This document shows positions 35,122 to 45,236 of a stretch of 64,000 nucleotides of DNA, piece after piece (within the stretch, counting starts at the first letter, position 1; every line of letters begins with the position of its first letter). The notes under the pieces were generated by a model. That model ran no database searches. It was not told the DNA's origin and worked only from the letters and a program-made list of their open reading frames with translations. Origin of the DNA: Agrobacterium salinitolerans. GTDB taxonomy: Bacteria > Pseudomonadota > Alphaproteobacteria > Rhizobiales > Rhizobiaceae. The DNA lies in the NCBI RefSeq assembly GCF_002008225.1, contig NZ_MRDH01000006.1, positions 186,001 through 250,000 of the forward strand, given 5' to 3'. A program made the translations under genes and the position numbers.

Positions 35122-35952
35122 ATGCGCAGCTCCATCGAAATCTTCAACATCCGCACCCGCCAGATGCGGGTGGTGTGGCAGACGCCTGATCTCTTCGAAG
35201 CGCCGAACTGGTCGCCGGATGGACACTATCTGCTGCTGAACAGCGAAGGGCTGCTGTATCGCCTGTCTCTTGCCGGTGATGCGCCGCCGGAAAAGGTCGA
35301 TACCGGCTTTGCCACACTCTGCAACAACGACCACGGCATTTCACCCGACGGTTCGCTCTACGCGATTTCCGACAAGGTGGAATTCGGCAAGAGCGCCATC
35401 TATCTGCTGCCTTCGGCGGGCGGCGCGCCGCGGCTGATGACCAAGAACCTGCCTTCCTACTGGCACGGCTGGTCGCCGGATGGGAAAGGTTTTGCCTATT
35501 GCGGCATTCGCGATCAGGTTTTTGATATCTATTCCATGGACATAGACAGCGGTGTCGAAACACGTCTCACCCATGGTGAGGGCCGCAATGACGGGCCGGA
35601 TTATTCGCCCGACGGCGAATGGATTTATTTCAATTCCAGCCGTACCGGGCTCATGCAGATCTGGCGGGTGCGTGTGGACGGCTCCGCCGTCGAGCGCATC
35701 ACCGACAGCGCTTATGGCGACTGGTTCCCGCATCCGTCTCCGAAGGGCGACAAGGTGGTGTTCATTTCCTATGATGCCGATGTCTTCGACCATCCGCGCG
35801 ATCTGGATGTGCGGGTGCGGCTGATGGATATTGATGGCGGCAATGTCGAAACGCTGTTCGACCTGTTCGGCGGGCAGGGCACGATGAACTCGCCCAATTG
35901 GTCACCTGATGGCGATGAGTTTGCGTATGTCAGGTATTTCCCGGTGGCATGA
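35122..35952 (+). CDS. TolB-like beta-propeller protein (PD40 repeats)
   Basis: A 276-residue protein built of about six WD40-like/PD40 repeats: [43 protein letters not shown] and [11 protein letters not shown] mark successive blades. There is no signal peptide, so unlike TolB it is probably cytosolic. No peptidase domain follows the propeller, so it is not a DPP-IV-type enzyme. Proteins of this type often serve as binding scaffolds, or are annotated as TolB-related transporters without experimental support. The B12 riboswitch and bluB lie downstream but are a separate unit. Confidence 0.85.
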   Translation: MRSSIEIFNIRTRQMRVVWQTPDLFEAPNWSPDGHYLLLNSEGLLYRLSLAGDAPPEKVDTGFATLCNNDHGISPDGSLYAISDKVEFGKSAIYLLPSAGGAPRLMTKNLPSYWHGWSPDGKGFAYCGIRDQVFDIYSMDIDSGVETRLTHGEGRNDGPDYSPDGEWIYFNSSRTGLMQIWRVRVDGSAVERITDSAYGDWFPHPSPKGDKVVFISYDADVFDHPRDLDVRVRLMDIDGGNVETLFDLFGGQGTMNSPNWSPDGDEFAYVRYFPVA

Positions 35953-36036
35953 TGACGGTAAGGTGCAGCAGGCCACATTGCCGCACCACCCGCAGGATAC
36001 TTGCATTCGCAAGCTTTTTTGCCCATAGCTTCTCCC

Positions 36037-36192
36037 GTCAGGTGCCCGCCCTTGCGGCGGGAGAATCGGGAATCCGGTGAAAGACCGGAACGTGCCCAAC
36101 GCTGTGAGGCGGATGCCCTTTTTCTCATGCCACTGAAGTTATTCGGGAAGGCGAAAGGGGTGGATGAAGCCTAGTCAGAAGACCGGCCTGAC
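36037..36192 (+). promoter_or_regulatory. Cobalamin (AdoCbl) riboswitch upstream of bluB
   Basis: All core elements are readable in order: P1 stem GTCAGG (36037-36042) pairing with CCTGAC (36187-36192); GGTGCC; a GC-rich P2 hairpin; CGGGAATCCGGTGAAAGACC; ACGTGCCCAACGCTGTGAGG; GCCACTG; TCGGGAAGGCG; GGATGAAGCC and AGTCAGAAGACCGGCC. The aptamer ends about 110 nt before the bluB start. In this class, ligand binding lowers expression, here most likely by blocking translation, as no terminator with a T-run is seen before bluB. Confidence 0.95.
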
Positions 36193-36298
36193 ACGATAGA
36201 CCGAACCGCGCGGACGGCGGCAGGTTGCTGAAAAAGCGCGTCGTCGCGGCGGAACCGGTATGGTTTCTGCATCGGCGCGCCCGCATTGTTGGGGATAA

Positions 36299-37018
<720 letters not shown>

Positions 37019-37047
37019 GGGATGAGATGCGCATAGCGTCGCCTATC

Positions 37048-37177
37048 GTTTCTTCTCCCCGGATGGGGAGAAGGTGGCCCGAAGGGTCGGATGAGGGGGC
37101 CAGCTCTCCGAATATCGCCGACGTCGCCCCCTCATCCCGCTGCCGCGGACTTCTCCCCGGCGGGGAGAAGAAACAAG
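37048..37177. repeat. Large palindromic intergenic repeat, family B, copy 3
   Basis: About 130 bp, same orientation as the copy at 34344 (GTGGCCCGAAGGGTCGGATG on the left, CATCCCGCTGCCGCGGAC on the right). It fills the space between convergent bluB and the DUF2865 gene and ends 38 bp before the latter's stop codon. Confidence 0.9.
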
Positions 37178-37215
37178 GGTCGCGCGCTCGCCCCATTACG
37201 CGCGCGCAAGAGATT

Positions 37216-38319
37216 TCACTGCTGCGGCTGAATGCCCTTCAGCGCCGGGTTCTTCAGATCGATCCGGCCTGTCTGGTCCGGCAGGAATTTGGGGCCGATG
37301 ACGCGCACCCTGGTGTCGTTCGGATCGTAGTCGCGTTCGGGAACGGGCTGCTCAGGCGGTTTTGCGGCCTGTTGCTGTTCGGTGGGGTTCTGCGACTTGT
37401 CACTTTGGGATGATGGGATGGTGGTGATGCCGGAATAGGGCTTTTCGGCTTGCGGCCGGGCGGCCTCTTCCTGTTTTTGCATCTCCTCGTGATAGGCGGC
37501 CATATTGCAGGCGCAGCCGGGTGCTTTCACTGACGAATTGCGGTAGGCGAAGGCCGTGGGCAAATCCTTGTAGGGTTTGCCGGTTTCAGCGGAAACCATG
37601 TCTGATGTTTCCTGATCCGTCATGGAGTGGAAATAGAGTTCGGTCTCCGTCCCCGGACACATTTTCTCGCACTGCTCCGCCTGGGTGCGGAAATCGAGCG
37701 GTGAGGCGTTGGAGGCGATGGGGAAAAACGAGCCGTCGCAGGTGCGCACGCAGAGGGTGCGAAGTCCGCCCTCGGCGGCGGCGTTGGGATAGGGCGAAAG
37801 CCCCGCTTGTCCCGGCTCGTCGCCATTGTGTCGGAAGGCGTCGGGATAACGCGTCACATCCCGAGGCGGCGGCAATTGCGTTTCCGTTTGCGGTACGGTG
37901 TTGCAGCCATTGGCATCGAGGGCGGCGAGGATGCGCTGACGCCTGATGTCGCCGTCGTTGTCACGCGCGGCCGCCATGGCGTCGTCGCGGTCGCGGATGA
38001 TCGCATCACGCTCGGCTTCAGCTTCCGCCAGCGCATCGCCAATCTCGGCGCAGAGACCGGCATTGGGATTGCCATAGACAATGACGCTGCCGGATGAGCA
38101 GCCATAGCTGCGCAGGTCGTTCCTGATCTTGCGGATGACGATGTTCTGGCGGGCAAGCGCATTGGCGTAACGCCGCACCTCGGCCGTATTGCCGATGACG
38201 CGCGGCGGCTCGCGCAACTGCCCATAAAGCGTATCGCAGACCTGATCCGCAGAAGCGGCGGCAGGAGCCATGAGAACAAGGGGAAGCAGGAGGCCGATGA
38301 TGCGGCTGCGGCGGGTCAA
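37216..38319 (-). CDS. DUF2865 periplasmic protein
   Basis: A 367-residue protein with a signal peptide (MTRRSRIIGLLLPLVLMAPAAASA, cut near residue 24). The mature protein has a helical N-terminal part (AEVRRYANALARQNIVIRKIRNDLRSYGC) and a central Cys-rich block, GGLRTLCVRTCDGSFFPIAS...EQCEKMCPG...PGCACN, which is the DUF2865 hallmark and probably disulfide-bonded. The C-terminal 90 residues are low-complexity, rich in Gln, Pro, Lys and Glu, suggestive of a flexible wall-spanning or binding tail. The family is found in Rhizobiales and its function is unknown. It is monocistronic and convergent with bluB. Confidence 0.9.
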   Translation of the reverse strand: MTRRSRIIGLLLPLVLMAPAAASADQVCDTLYGQLREPPRVIGNTAEVRRYANALARQNIVIRKIRNDLRSYGCSSGSVIVYGNPNAGLCAEIGDALAEAEAERDAIIRDRDDAMAAARDNDGDIRRQRILAALDANGCNTVPQTETQLPPPRDVTRYPDAFRHNGDEPGQAGLSPYPNAAAEGGLRTLCVRTCDGSFFPIASNASPLDFRTQAEQCEKMCPGTETELYFHSMTDQETSDMVSAETGKPYKDLPTAFAYRNSSVKAPGCACNMAAYHEEMQKQEEAARPQAEKPYSGITTIPSSQSDKSQNPTEQQQAAKPPEQPVPERDYDPNDTRVRVIGPKFLPDQTGRIDLKNPALKGIQPQQ

Positions 38320-38400
38320 TTGTTCGATCCGTTCGATGTCCCCGGCCGGTGGCAGGGGTGTTATGCTTCAGGAAATCCGTGTTTCAGGAAGATAACATAA

Positions 38401-38425
38401 GCTGTTGCCGCAACTCGGCAACAGC
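38401..38425 (-). terminator. Hairpin after the malic enzyme gene
   Basis: A perfect 9-bp stem GCTGTTGCC/GGCAACAGC with a 7-base loop, about 30 bases after the minus-strand stop at 38456. The following minus-strand bases (TTATGTTATC) are only moderately T-rich, so termination may be weak. Confidence 0.5.
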
Positions 38426-38455
38426 CTGTTCAAAATTGCGTTAATGCGGCCTCTA

Positions 38456-40771
38456 TCACACCGAAGGGTGTGAGGCCTGCACCACGGCAAAGGCTGCCAT
38501 GTTGACGACGCCGCGCGAGGTGACGCTGGGCGACAGGATATGGGCGGGCAGGGCCGTGCCGAGCAGGATCGGGCCGACATGCAGGCCTTCCGTCAAGGTG
38601 CGGGTGACACCCAGCGTGATATTGGCGGCATCGAGGTTCGGGAAGACCAGCAGGTTTGCTTCGCCGGTCAGGACGCTATTGGGCATGGCGCGTTTGCGCA
38701 GTGCTTCCGACAGCGCCGAGCCGCCCTGCATTTCGCCGTCCACTTCCAGTTCCGGTGCGGCTTCCTGCACGATCTTCAGGGCGCGGCGCATCTTGCGGGC
38801 GCTTTCGGAATCACGCGAGCCGAAATTGGAGTGGCTGGCGAGTGCTATTTTCGGCGTGATGCCGAAGCGACGGATTTCCTTGGCCGCGAGAATGGCCATT
38901 TCCGCCACTTCCTCGGAGGTCGGGTCATAGTTCACGAAAGTATCGGTGAGGAAGAGCGCACCCTGCTGGGTGATGAGCAGGCTCAAGCCCGCGAAAGAAC
39001 GCACGCCTTCCTGCTTGCCGATGATCTGGTTCACGTCGCGCAGATGGCGGTCGTAACGGCCTTCGAGGCCGCAGATCAGCGCATCGGCTTCGCCGCGCTT
39101 GACGGAAAGCGCACCAATGACGGTCGTGTTGGTGCGCACGATGGTGCGCGCCGCTTCCGGGTTGATGCCGACGCGGCCGACGAGGGCGAAATAATCATCC
39201 ACGTATTCACGGTAGCGCGGATCGTCTTCCGGGTTGACCACGGCGAAATCCGTATGCGGGCGGATGCGCAGGCCGAAGCGCTTCAGGCGCGTTTCGATGA
39301 TCTGCGGACGGCCGATGAGGATCGGGACGCCGGTGCCTTCTTCCAGGAGCACCTGGGCGGCGCGCAGCACGCGCTCGTCTTCGCCTTCGGCAAAGATGAT
39401 GCGCTTCTTTTCGGCGGCTTTCGCGGCATTGAAGACAGGCTTCATGATGAAGCCGGAGCGCCAGACGAAACGGTTCAGCTGGTCGAGATAGGCTTCGAAA
39501 TCGGTGATGGGCCGGGCGGCGACACCGCTTGCGGCGGCGGCACGGGCGACCGCAGGGGCGATGCGCAGGATGAGGCGCGGATCGAAGGGCGAGGGGATGA
39601 GGTAGGTTGGGCCGAAGATCGGCGTTTCGCCGCTATAGGCCTTGGCGGCCACTTCGGAGACTTCCTCACGCGCGAGTTCCGCGATGGCCTGCACTGCGGC
39701 CATCTTCATTTCTTCATTGATCGTGGTTGCGCCGCAATCCAGCGCGCCGCGGAAGATATAGGGGAAGCAGAGAACGTTGTTGACCTGGTTCGGGAAATCC
39801 GAACGGCCGGTGCAGATCATCGCATCCGGACGGGCAGCACGCGCCGCTTCCGGCATGATTTCCGGATTGGGGTTGGCAAGCGCCAGGATCAGCGGGTTTG
39901 CCGCCATGCGCTCGAGCAGTTCCGGCTTCAGCACGCCGGCGGCGGAAAGGCCGAGGAAGACATCCGCGCCGTCGATGGTTTCGGCCAGCACGCGCTTGTC
40001 GGTCTTCTGGGCGTAAACTTCCTTCCACTCGTCCATCAACGTGTTGCGGCCGTCATAAACGAGGCCTTCGATGTCGTGGACCCAGATGTTTTCCTTCTTC
40101 GCGCCCATGGCGACGAGCAGGTTGAGGCAGGCAAGGGCAGCTGCACCGGCGCCCGAGGCGACGATCTTGACGCTGGACAGAGATTTGCCGGCCAGTTCCA
40201 GCGCATTGGTGACGGCGGCGGCGACGATGATCGCAGTGCCGTGCTGATCGTCGTGGAAGACCGGAATGTTCATCTTCTCGCGCAGCTGGCGCTCCACTTC
40301 GAAACATTCCGGCGCCTTGATGTCCTCAAGGTTGATGCCGCCGAAGGTGGGCTCCAGCGCCGCGATGGTGGAGACCATGTCGTTGATGCCGGGTGCGTCG
40401 ATCTCGATATCGAACACGTCGATGCCGGCGAATTTCTTGAAGAGAACGGCCTTGCCTTCCATCACAGGCTTGGAAGCGAGCGGGCCGATATTGCCAAGAC
40501 CGAGCACCGCCGTGCCGTTGGAAATGACGGCAACGAGATTGGCGCGGGCCGTATAGTCCGCCGCCATTTCGGGGTTCTCGTGGATGGCGAGGCACGGGGC
40601 GGCCACACCCGGCGAATAGGCGAGCGCCAGATCGCGCTGGTTGCCGAGCGGCTTGGTGGCCTGGATTTCCAGCTTGCCGGGGCGCGGGTAGCGGTGGAAA
40701 AAGAGCGCCTGTTCCTCGATGTCGGCCTTTGCCGTGTTGGCGGGCGTGTTGTTCTTATCGTGAGAGGTCAT
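38456..40771 (-). CDS. maeB: NADP-type malic enzyme fused to a phosphotransacetylase-like domain
   Basis: A 771-residue protein. The N-terminal malic enzyme (about residues 20-430) has [59 protein letters not shown] and a Rossmann motif in [21 protein letters not shown]. The C-terminal third (about 450-771) is a PTA_PTB domain ([38 protein letters not shown]), catalytically silent for acetyl transfer in characterised relatives and thought to be regulatory. It decarboxylates malate to pyruvate. Rhizobia carry two such paralogues (NAD- and NADP-specific); I cannot assign cofactor preference with certainty. It is divergent from the LpxH-like gene. Confidence 0.94.
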   Translation of the reverse strand: MTSHDKNNTPANTAKADIEEQALFFHRYPRPGKLEIQATKPLGNQRDLALAYSPGVAAPCLAIHENPEMAADYTARANLVAVISNGTAVLGLGNIGPLASKPVMEGKAVLFKKFAGIDVFDIEIDAPGINDMVSTIAALEPTFGGINLEDIKAPECFEVERQLREKMNIPVFHDDQHGTAIIVAAAVTNALELAGKSLSSVKIVASGAGAAALACLNLLVAMGAKKENIWVHDIEGLVYDGRNTLMDEWKEVYAQKTDKRVLAETIDGADVFLGLSAAGVLKPELLERMAANPLILALANPNPEIMPEAARAARPDAMICTGRSDFPNQVNNVLCFPYIFRGALDCGATTINEEMKMAAVQAIAELAREEVSEVAAKAYSGETPIFGPTYLIPSPFDPRLILRIAPAVARAAAASGVAARPITDFEAYLDQLNRFVWRSGFIMKPVFNAAKAAEKKRIIFAEGEDERVLRAAQVLLEEGTGVPILIGRPQIIETRLKRFGLRIRPHTDFAVVNPEDDPRYREYVDDYFALVGRVGINPEAARTIVRTNTTVIGALSVKRGEADALICGLEGRYDRHLRDVNQIIGKQEGVRSFAGLSLLITQQGALFLTDTFVNYDPTSEEVAEMAILAAKEIRRFGITPKIALASHSNFGSRDSESARKMRRALKIVQEAAPELEVDGEMQGGSALSEALRKRAMPNSVLTGEANLLVFPNLDAANITLGVTRTLTEGLHVGPILLGTALPAHILSPSVTSRGVVNMAAFAVVQASHPSV

Positions 40772-40999
40772 TCTTCCACCGTCATGTCTGGTTCAATTCC
40801 GGCCCCCTGAATACAACAAACTTCCCCGTGGTACAGCCGTTATTTACCGCCTCCTTATGCAAATGCGGGCATGGCTTATTCGCGTTTTCGTGAAGCTATC
40901 CGTCATATTCCATACAAAAAACCGCCGCTGTCATGTTGCTGAAACACGAGTCTGGTTCTGAGAGGTAAGAAAGCCGCAGGGACGCAACCGAACAGGGGG

Positions 41000-41839
41000 A
41001 TGAAATCCGTGGCCGGTCAAATCGAAACCAGACAGTTCAGAACGCTTTTCATTTCGGATGTTCATCTCGGCTCCAAGGCGGCCAAGACGGATTATCTGCT
41101 CGACTTCCTGAAATACCACGAAGCCGAAACGATCATTCTCGTCGGCGACATCGTCGACGGCTGGCGCCTGCGCCGCAGCTGGTACTGGCCGCAGGGCTGC
41201 AACGACGTGGTGCAGAAGCTTCTGCGCAAGGCCCGCAAGGGCACCCGCATCGTTTATATTCCGGGCAATCACGACGAATTCCTGCGGGAGTTCCCAGGCA
41301 TGCATTTCGGCGGCATCGAAGTGGCCGAGCGCATGATCCACGAGGCGGGCGACGGCAAGAAATACCTCGTCATCCATGGCGACGAGTTCGACGTGGTGGT
41401 GCGCAACGCCCGCCTGCTCGCTTATCTCGGCGACTGGGCCTATGACGCGGCAATTGCGCTCAACATCGCGATTGCCGCCGTGCGCCGCCGCATCGGCTTG
41501 CCTTACTGGTCGTTTTCGGCCTGGGCCAAGCTGCAGGTGAAACACGCCGTCAACTTCATCGGAGAATTCCAGCGCGTGGTGGCCGAAGAGGCGCGGCGCA
41601 ACAATGTCGATGGCGTCATCTGTGGCCACATCCACCATGCTGTCATGGAAGACATGGACGGCATCCGCTACATCAACACCGGCGACTGGGTGGAAAGCTG
41701 CACGGCGATTGCCGAAAACGCCGATGGCAGCTTCGAGTTGATCACCTGGATGCAGACGAGCGACGTTACCGCCGAACAGGCATCGGACGAGATGGAGCCG
41801 GTGGATATTCCGGGTTTGATTGGCAAGCACGCGGCCTGA
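41000..41839 (+). CDS. LpxH-like metallophosphoesterase (UDP-2,3-diacylglucosamine diphosphatase family)
   Basis: A 279-residue calcineurin-type phosphoesterase with all five metal/phosphate motifs: FISDVHLGS (D and H), LVGDIVDGW, IPGNHDEFLREF, VIHGDEFD and GHIHHAV, ending in a YINTGDWVESCTA block. In lipid A synthesis LpxH-type enzymes cut UDP-2,3-diacylglucosamine to lipid X. In most alphaproteobacteria that step is done by LpxI, so this LpxH-like protein may be an extra paralogue acting on another nucleotide-linked or phospholipid substrate. Two amphipathic or membrane-leaning segments near residues 140-170 fit peripheral membrane binding. Confidence 0.85.
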   Translation: MKSVAGQIETRQFRTLFISDVHLGSKAAKTDYLLDFLKYHEAETIILVGDIVDGWRLRRSWYWPQGCNDVVQKLLRKARKGTRIVYIPGNHDEFLREFPGMHFGGIEVAERMIHEAGDGKKYLVIHGDEFDVVVRNARLLAYLGDWAYDAAIALNIAIAAVRRRIGLPYWSFSAWAKLQVKHAVNFIGEFQRVVAEEARRNNVDGVICGHIHHAVMEDMDGIRYINTGDWVESCTAIAENADGSFELITWMQTSDVTAEQASDEMEPVDIPGLIGKHAA

Positions 41840-41922
41840 TTGGGCCTGCGAGCTAAAGGGATACCTAGCCTTCGGTGTTTCCTTGCGATCAATGCGCGCT
41901 CGTGTGGGACGAGTGGATGCCG

Positions 41923-42050
41923 CTTGTTTCTTCTCCCCGCCGGGGAGAAGGTCGCGGCAGCGGGATGAGGGGGCAAGCTCTCCGAAATTCGGCTACGTTT
42001 CCCCCTCATCCGACCCTTCGGGCCACCTTCTCCCCGGCGGGGAGAAGAAA
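41923..42050. repeat. Large palindromic intergenic repeat, family B, copy 4
   Basis: About 128 bp, same orientation as the copy at 22342 (GTCGCGGCAGCGGGATG on the left, CATCCGACCCTTCGGGCCAC on the right). It lies between the convergent LpxH-like and epimerase genes. Confidence 0.9.
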
Positions 42051-42093
42051 TACGCGGTGGCGTCGCACCTCATCTGGTTCTAATTTTAGGGGC

Positions 42094-43077
42094 TCACCCC
42101 CACAGTTCCGGCCGCGCCGGATAAACCAGCGAACCCTCATAAACCAACCCGGGATCACGATCGTGCGCCAACAATAGCGGCCCATCGAGATCGGCGAAGG
42201 CCGCACCCTGCGCCGCCAGCACAGCCGGCGCCATGCCGAGCGAGGTGCCGAGCATGCAGCCCACCATGATGGTGAAGCCGAGCCGTTCCGCTTCCGCTTT
42301 CATGACAAGCGCTTCAGTCAGGCCGCCGGTCTTGTCGAGCTTGATGTTGATTGCATCGTAACGGTCGCGAAGGCCGGCGAGGTCCCTGGTGGAATGCACG
42401 CTTTCATCGGCGCAGATCAGCACCGGATGGTCGATGCGGGCGAGGATGTCATCCTTGCCGGCGGGTAGCGGCTGCTCGATGAGCGATATCTTCAGCTCTG
42501 CCGCAAGCCGCAGATAATATTCGATATTATAGTCATTCCAGCCCTCATTGGCGTCGATGATGATGCGCGCTTCGGGTGCGGCGGCGCGCACGGCCCTTAG
42601 ACGCGCCTCGTCATCCGCCGTGCCGGTCTTGATCTTCAGCAGCGGGCGGCCTGCGTTTTCCGCCGTTTTCGCGGCCATGGTCTCCGGGTCGGCAAGCGAG
42701 ATGGTATAGGCGGTGACGAGCGGCTTTGCCGCCTGTCCAAGGATGCGCGCGGCAACAGTCTTGCCGCTGATCTTGGCCTCGAGGTCCCATAGCGCGCAAT
42801 CGACCGCATTGCGGGCGGCGCCGGGTTGCATCGCCTGCTGTAGTTCCTGTCGTGTCACGCCGCCGGCGATCTGTTCCGCCATCGCCTCGATATCGGCGAT
42901 GACGCCCTCGATGCTTTCGCCATAACGCGGATAGGGCACACATTCACCTCTGCCGGTAAAGGAACCATCGCGGATGGTACACGTTACGACATCCGCATGC
43001 GTGCGGGTGCCGCGTGAAATGGTGAAGCTGCCAGCCACGGGGAAACGTTCTGTTGTGGCTTGAAGGTAACGGGGCAT
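42094..43077 (-). CDS. Enolase-superfamily dipeptide epimerase (L-Ala-D/L-Glu epimerase / N-acetyl-D-Glu racemase type)
   Basis: A 327-residue member of the muconate lactonising enzyme subgroup. Capping domain at the N-terminus (FTISRGTRTHADVVTCTIRDG, GECVPYPRYGES), then the barrel with the KxK base motif in LLKIKTGTADD, metal ligands in IIIDANEGWNDYN (Asp), LIEQPLPAGKDD (Glu) and ICADESVHS (Asp), and the second base in INIKLDKTGGLTEAL (Lys). This motif order is typical of L-Ala-D/L-Glu epimerases; NCBI families call the rhizobial group 'DgcA'. It probably recycles murein peptides or acts in D-glutamate catabolism. The name DgcA should not be confused with a diguanylate cyclase of the same name. 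Confidence 0.9.
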   Translation of the reverse strand: MPRYLQATTERFPVAGSFTISRGTRTHADVVTCTIRDGSFTGRGECVPYPRYGESIEGVIADIEAMAEQIAGGVTRQELQQAMQPGAARNAVDCALWDLEAKISGKTVAARILGQAAKPLVTAYTISLADPETMAAKTAENAGRPLLKIKTGTADDEARLRAVRAAAPEARIIIDANEGWNDYNIEYYLRLAAELKISLIEQPLPAGKDDILARIDHPVLICADESVHSTRDLAGLRDRYDAINIKLDKTGGLTEALVMKAEAERLGFTIMVGCMLGTSLGMAPAVLAAQGAAFADLDGPLLLAHDRDPGLVYEGSLVYPARPELWG

Positions 43078-43220
43078 GTTTTTTCACTTCCTAACAGGCG
43101 TCAAAAGACACATGACGCCAAATTTATCGCGAATTGTCGGCCGTCACTGTGGCTTGCCGAAGGTCAAACCGTTATGAAACCATTAAGAATCTCGTGACGA
43201 CTGCACTCGCTCGGAGCATT

Positions 43221-44381
43221 ATGCAAGAACAGGACACACGGCAACAGGCGAACCCGGCCGCAATCACCGAAGACGATAACGTCTCCGGCGGCGGTTCGCG
43301 TTTTGCCCTGAGCGGTTCCTGGCGCAACAGCAATCTCGCCGGTGTTTTCTCCAGTCTTGAAAAGATCGAAAAGAGCAAATCCACCGGCCCGGTGGAAATC
43401 GATCTTTCTTCCGTCGAGGCCATCGATACGACCGGCGCATGGATCATTCAGCGCCTGCGCAAGGACCTGGAGGCAAATGGCGCCACCGTCACCGTGACGG
43501 GCAATGACCGTATCGAAGAGGTCATTTCCCAATTGCCCGAAAAAGTGGAAATGGAGGGCGCGGCCGCTGCGAAGGCGGGGCTTGCCGAACGTATTTTTGC
43601 GCCTGTCGGCAAGGCCGTCGTGCAGAACGGTGCGGATTTTCTGGCGGGCATGTATATTCTCGGCTCCGCCGTGCGCGGCGCGCAGATGAAGCTCGGGCGC
43701 GGGCGCGGCGTTTCGCCGGCGGCCATCGTCAACCAGATCGACCATATGGGCGTGCGCGCTGTGCCGATCATCATGCTGATGTCGTTCCTGATCGGCGCGA
43801 TCATCGCCCAGCAGGGCGCGTTCCAGCTTCGTTATTTCGGCGCGGAAGTCTTCGTTGTCGATCTCGTCGGCATTCTGCAATTGCGCGAAATCGGTGTGCT
43901 TCTGACCGCGATCATGATCGCTGGCCGTTCCGGCAGCGCGATCACGGCGGAAATCGGCTCGATGAAGATGCGCGAGGAAATCGACGCGCTGAAGGTGATC
44001 GGCCTCAACCCCGTGGGCGTTTTGGTGTTTCCGCGGCTGGTGGCGCTCACCATCGCGCTGCCGCTTTTGACCATTCTTGCCAATTTCGCCGCCCTGTTTG
44101 GCGCCGCCATCGTGGCCTTTGCTTATTCGGGCATCACGTTTGAGGTGTTCCTGTCTCGCCTGCATGGCGCGGTCGAGGAGTCGACCATTGCGGCCGGCAT
44201 GATCAAGGCGCCGTTCATGGCGCTCATCATCGGCATCGTCGCGGCGGTGGAGGGCATGAAGGTGGGCGGTTCGGCGGAATCGCTTGGCAAGCATGTCACC
44301 TCGTCGGTGGTCAAATCGATCTTCGTCGTCATTCTGGTGGATGGTCTTTTCGCCATCTTCTACGCAGCCATCGATTTTTAA
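43221..44381 (+). CDS. mlaE: Mla-type lipid transport permease with N-terminal STAS domain (MlaB-MlaE fusion)
   Basis: A 386-residue inner-membrane permease. Residues about 25-125 form a STAS domain (EIDLSSVEAIDTTGAWIIQRL), the role played by the separate MlaB in E. coli. The rest is an MlaE permease with the conserved GGVRAVPI-like segment MGVRAVPIIMLMSFLIGAIIAQQGA, REIGVLLTAIMIAGRSGSAITAEIGSMKMREEIDAL and VEGMKVGGSAESLGKHVTSSVVKSIF. With MlaF and MlaD it moves phospholipids between inner and outer membranes. The start at 43221 is an ATG; longer readings are possible but not protein-like. First gene of a four-gene operon; no mlaC or mlaA homologue is in the operon. Confidence 0.92.
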   Translation: MQEQDTRQQANPAAITEDDNVSGGGSRFALSGSWRNSNLAGVFSSLEKIEKSKSTGPVEIDLSSVEAIDTTGAWIIQRLRKDLEANGATVTVTGNDRIEEVISQLPEKVEMEGAAAAKAGLAERIFAPVGKAVVQNGADFLAGMYILGSAVRGAQMKLGRGRGVSPAAIVNQIDHMGVRAVPIIMLMSFLIGAIIAQQGAFQLRYFGAEVFVVDLVGILQLREIGVLLTAIMIAGRSGSAITAEIGSMKMREEIDALKVIGLNPVGVLVFPRLVALTIALPLLTILANFAALFGAAIVAFAYSGITFEVFLSRLHGAVEESTIAAGMIKAPFMALIIGIVAAVEGMKVGGSAESLGKHVTSSVVKSIFVVILVDGLFAIFYAAIDF

Positions 44382-44391
44382 GGAGGGCGCG

Positions 44392-45228
44392 TTGGAAACA
44401 CTGGACCAGAAACCGCAAGAGACAAAAACTGAAAAGGACGGCCGCGAGGCGGTGCTTTCCGTCGAGGGTGTGACTGTCGGCTTCAATGGCCGCAACGTGC
44501 TCGAAGATCTCAATCTCGATGTCTATCGCGGCGAAATCCTCGGCTTCATCGGGCCATCCGGCGCGGGCAAATCCGTCCTGATGCGCGCGATCCTGCGGCT
44601 TCTGCCCCGCCAGGCAGGTGCCATCCGCATTCTCGGCACCGATTACGACAAGGCGAGCGAAGACGACCGCATGATGCTCGATCAGCGCCTTGGCGTGCTG
44701 TTCCAGCAGGGCGCACTGTTTTCCGGCCTGACGGTGAAGGAAAACATCCAGCTGCCGATGCGGGAATATCTGGACCTGCCGAAAAAGCTGATGGACGAGC
44801 TGGCCTATCTCAAGATCGAGATGGTGGGGTTGAAGCCCGATGCCGGCGACAAATACCCATCCGAACTATCAGGCGGCATGATCAAGCGCGCGGCCCTTGC
44901 CCGGGCGCTGTCGCTCGATCCCGATCTCGTCTTCCTCGATGAGCCGACATCCGGCCTCGATCCCATCGGGGCGGCGGAATTTGATATGCTGATTGCGCGC
45001 TTGCGCGATTCGCTTGGCCTGACCGTCTATATGGTGACGCACGACCTCGACAGCCTGTTCTCCGTCTGCGACCGCATTGCGGTGCTGGGACAGAAGAAAG
45101 TGCTGGTGGAAGGGACATTGCAGGACATGTTCGCCTGCGACGACCCGTGGGTGCAGTCCTATTTCCGCGGCAAACGGGCGCGCTCTGTCGTTCTTCCGGA
45201 CGGCAGACACGAAAATCCGGTGGAGTAA
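44392..45228 (+). CDS. mlaF: ABC transporter ATP-binding protein, MlaF type
   Basis: A 278-residue ATPase. Walker A is IGPSGAGKSVLMRAI, the Q-loop LGVLFQQGALFSGLTV, the signature LSGGMIKRAALARALS (variant of LSGGQ typical of MlaF), Walker B LVFLDEPTSGLDP and the H-loop VTHDLDS. I set the start at the TTG at 44392, because AAGGAGGGCGCG lies at ideal distance and the reading (L/M)ETLDQKPQE gives a plausible N-terminus; upstream in-frame codons lie inside mlaE. It begins 10 bases after mlaE. It energises lipid movement through the MlaE permease. Confidence 0.95.
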   Translation: METLDQKPQETKTEKDGREAVLSVEGVTVGFNGRNVLEDLNLDVYRGEILGFIGPSGAGKSVLMRAILRLLPRQAGAIRILGTDYDKASEDDRMMLDQRLGVLFQQGALFSGLTVKENIQLPMREYLDLPKKLMDELAYLKIEMVGLKPDAGDKYPSELSGGMIKRAALARALSLDPDLVFLDEPTSGLDPIGAAEFDMLIARLRDSLGLTVYMVTHDLDSLFSVCDRIAVLGQKKVLVEGTLQDMFACDDPWVQSYFRGKRARSVVLPDGRHENPVE

Positions 45229-45236
45229 CAAGAAGC

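Noticed and set aside
38540-40810. A 756-codon open frame opposite the malic enzyme gene
   Set aside because: Antisense shadow with biased composition; the malic enzyme motifs on the other strand are clear.
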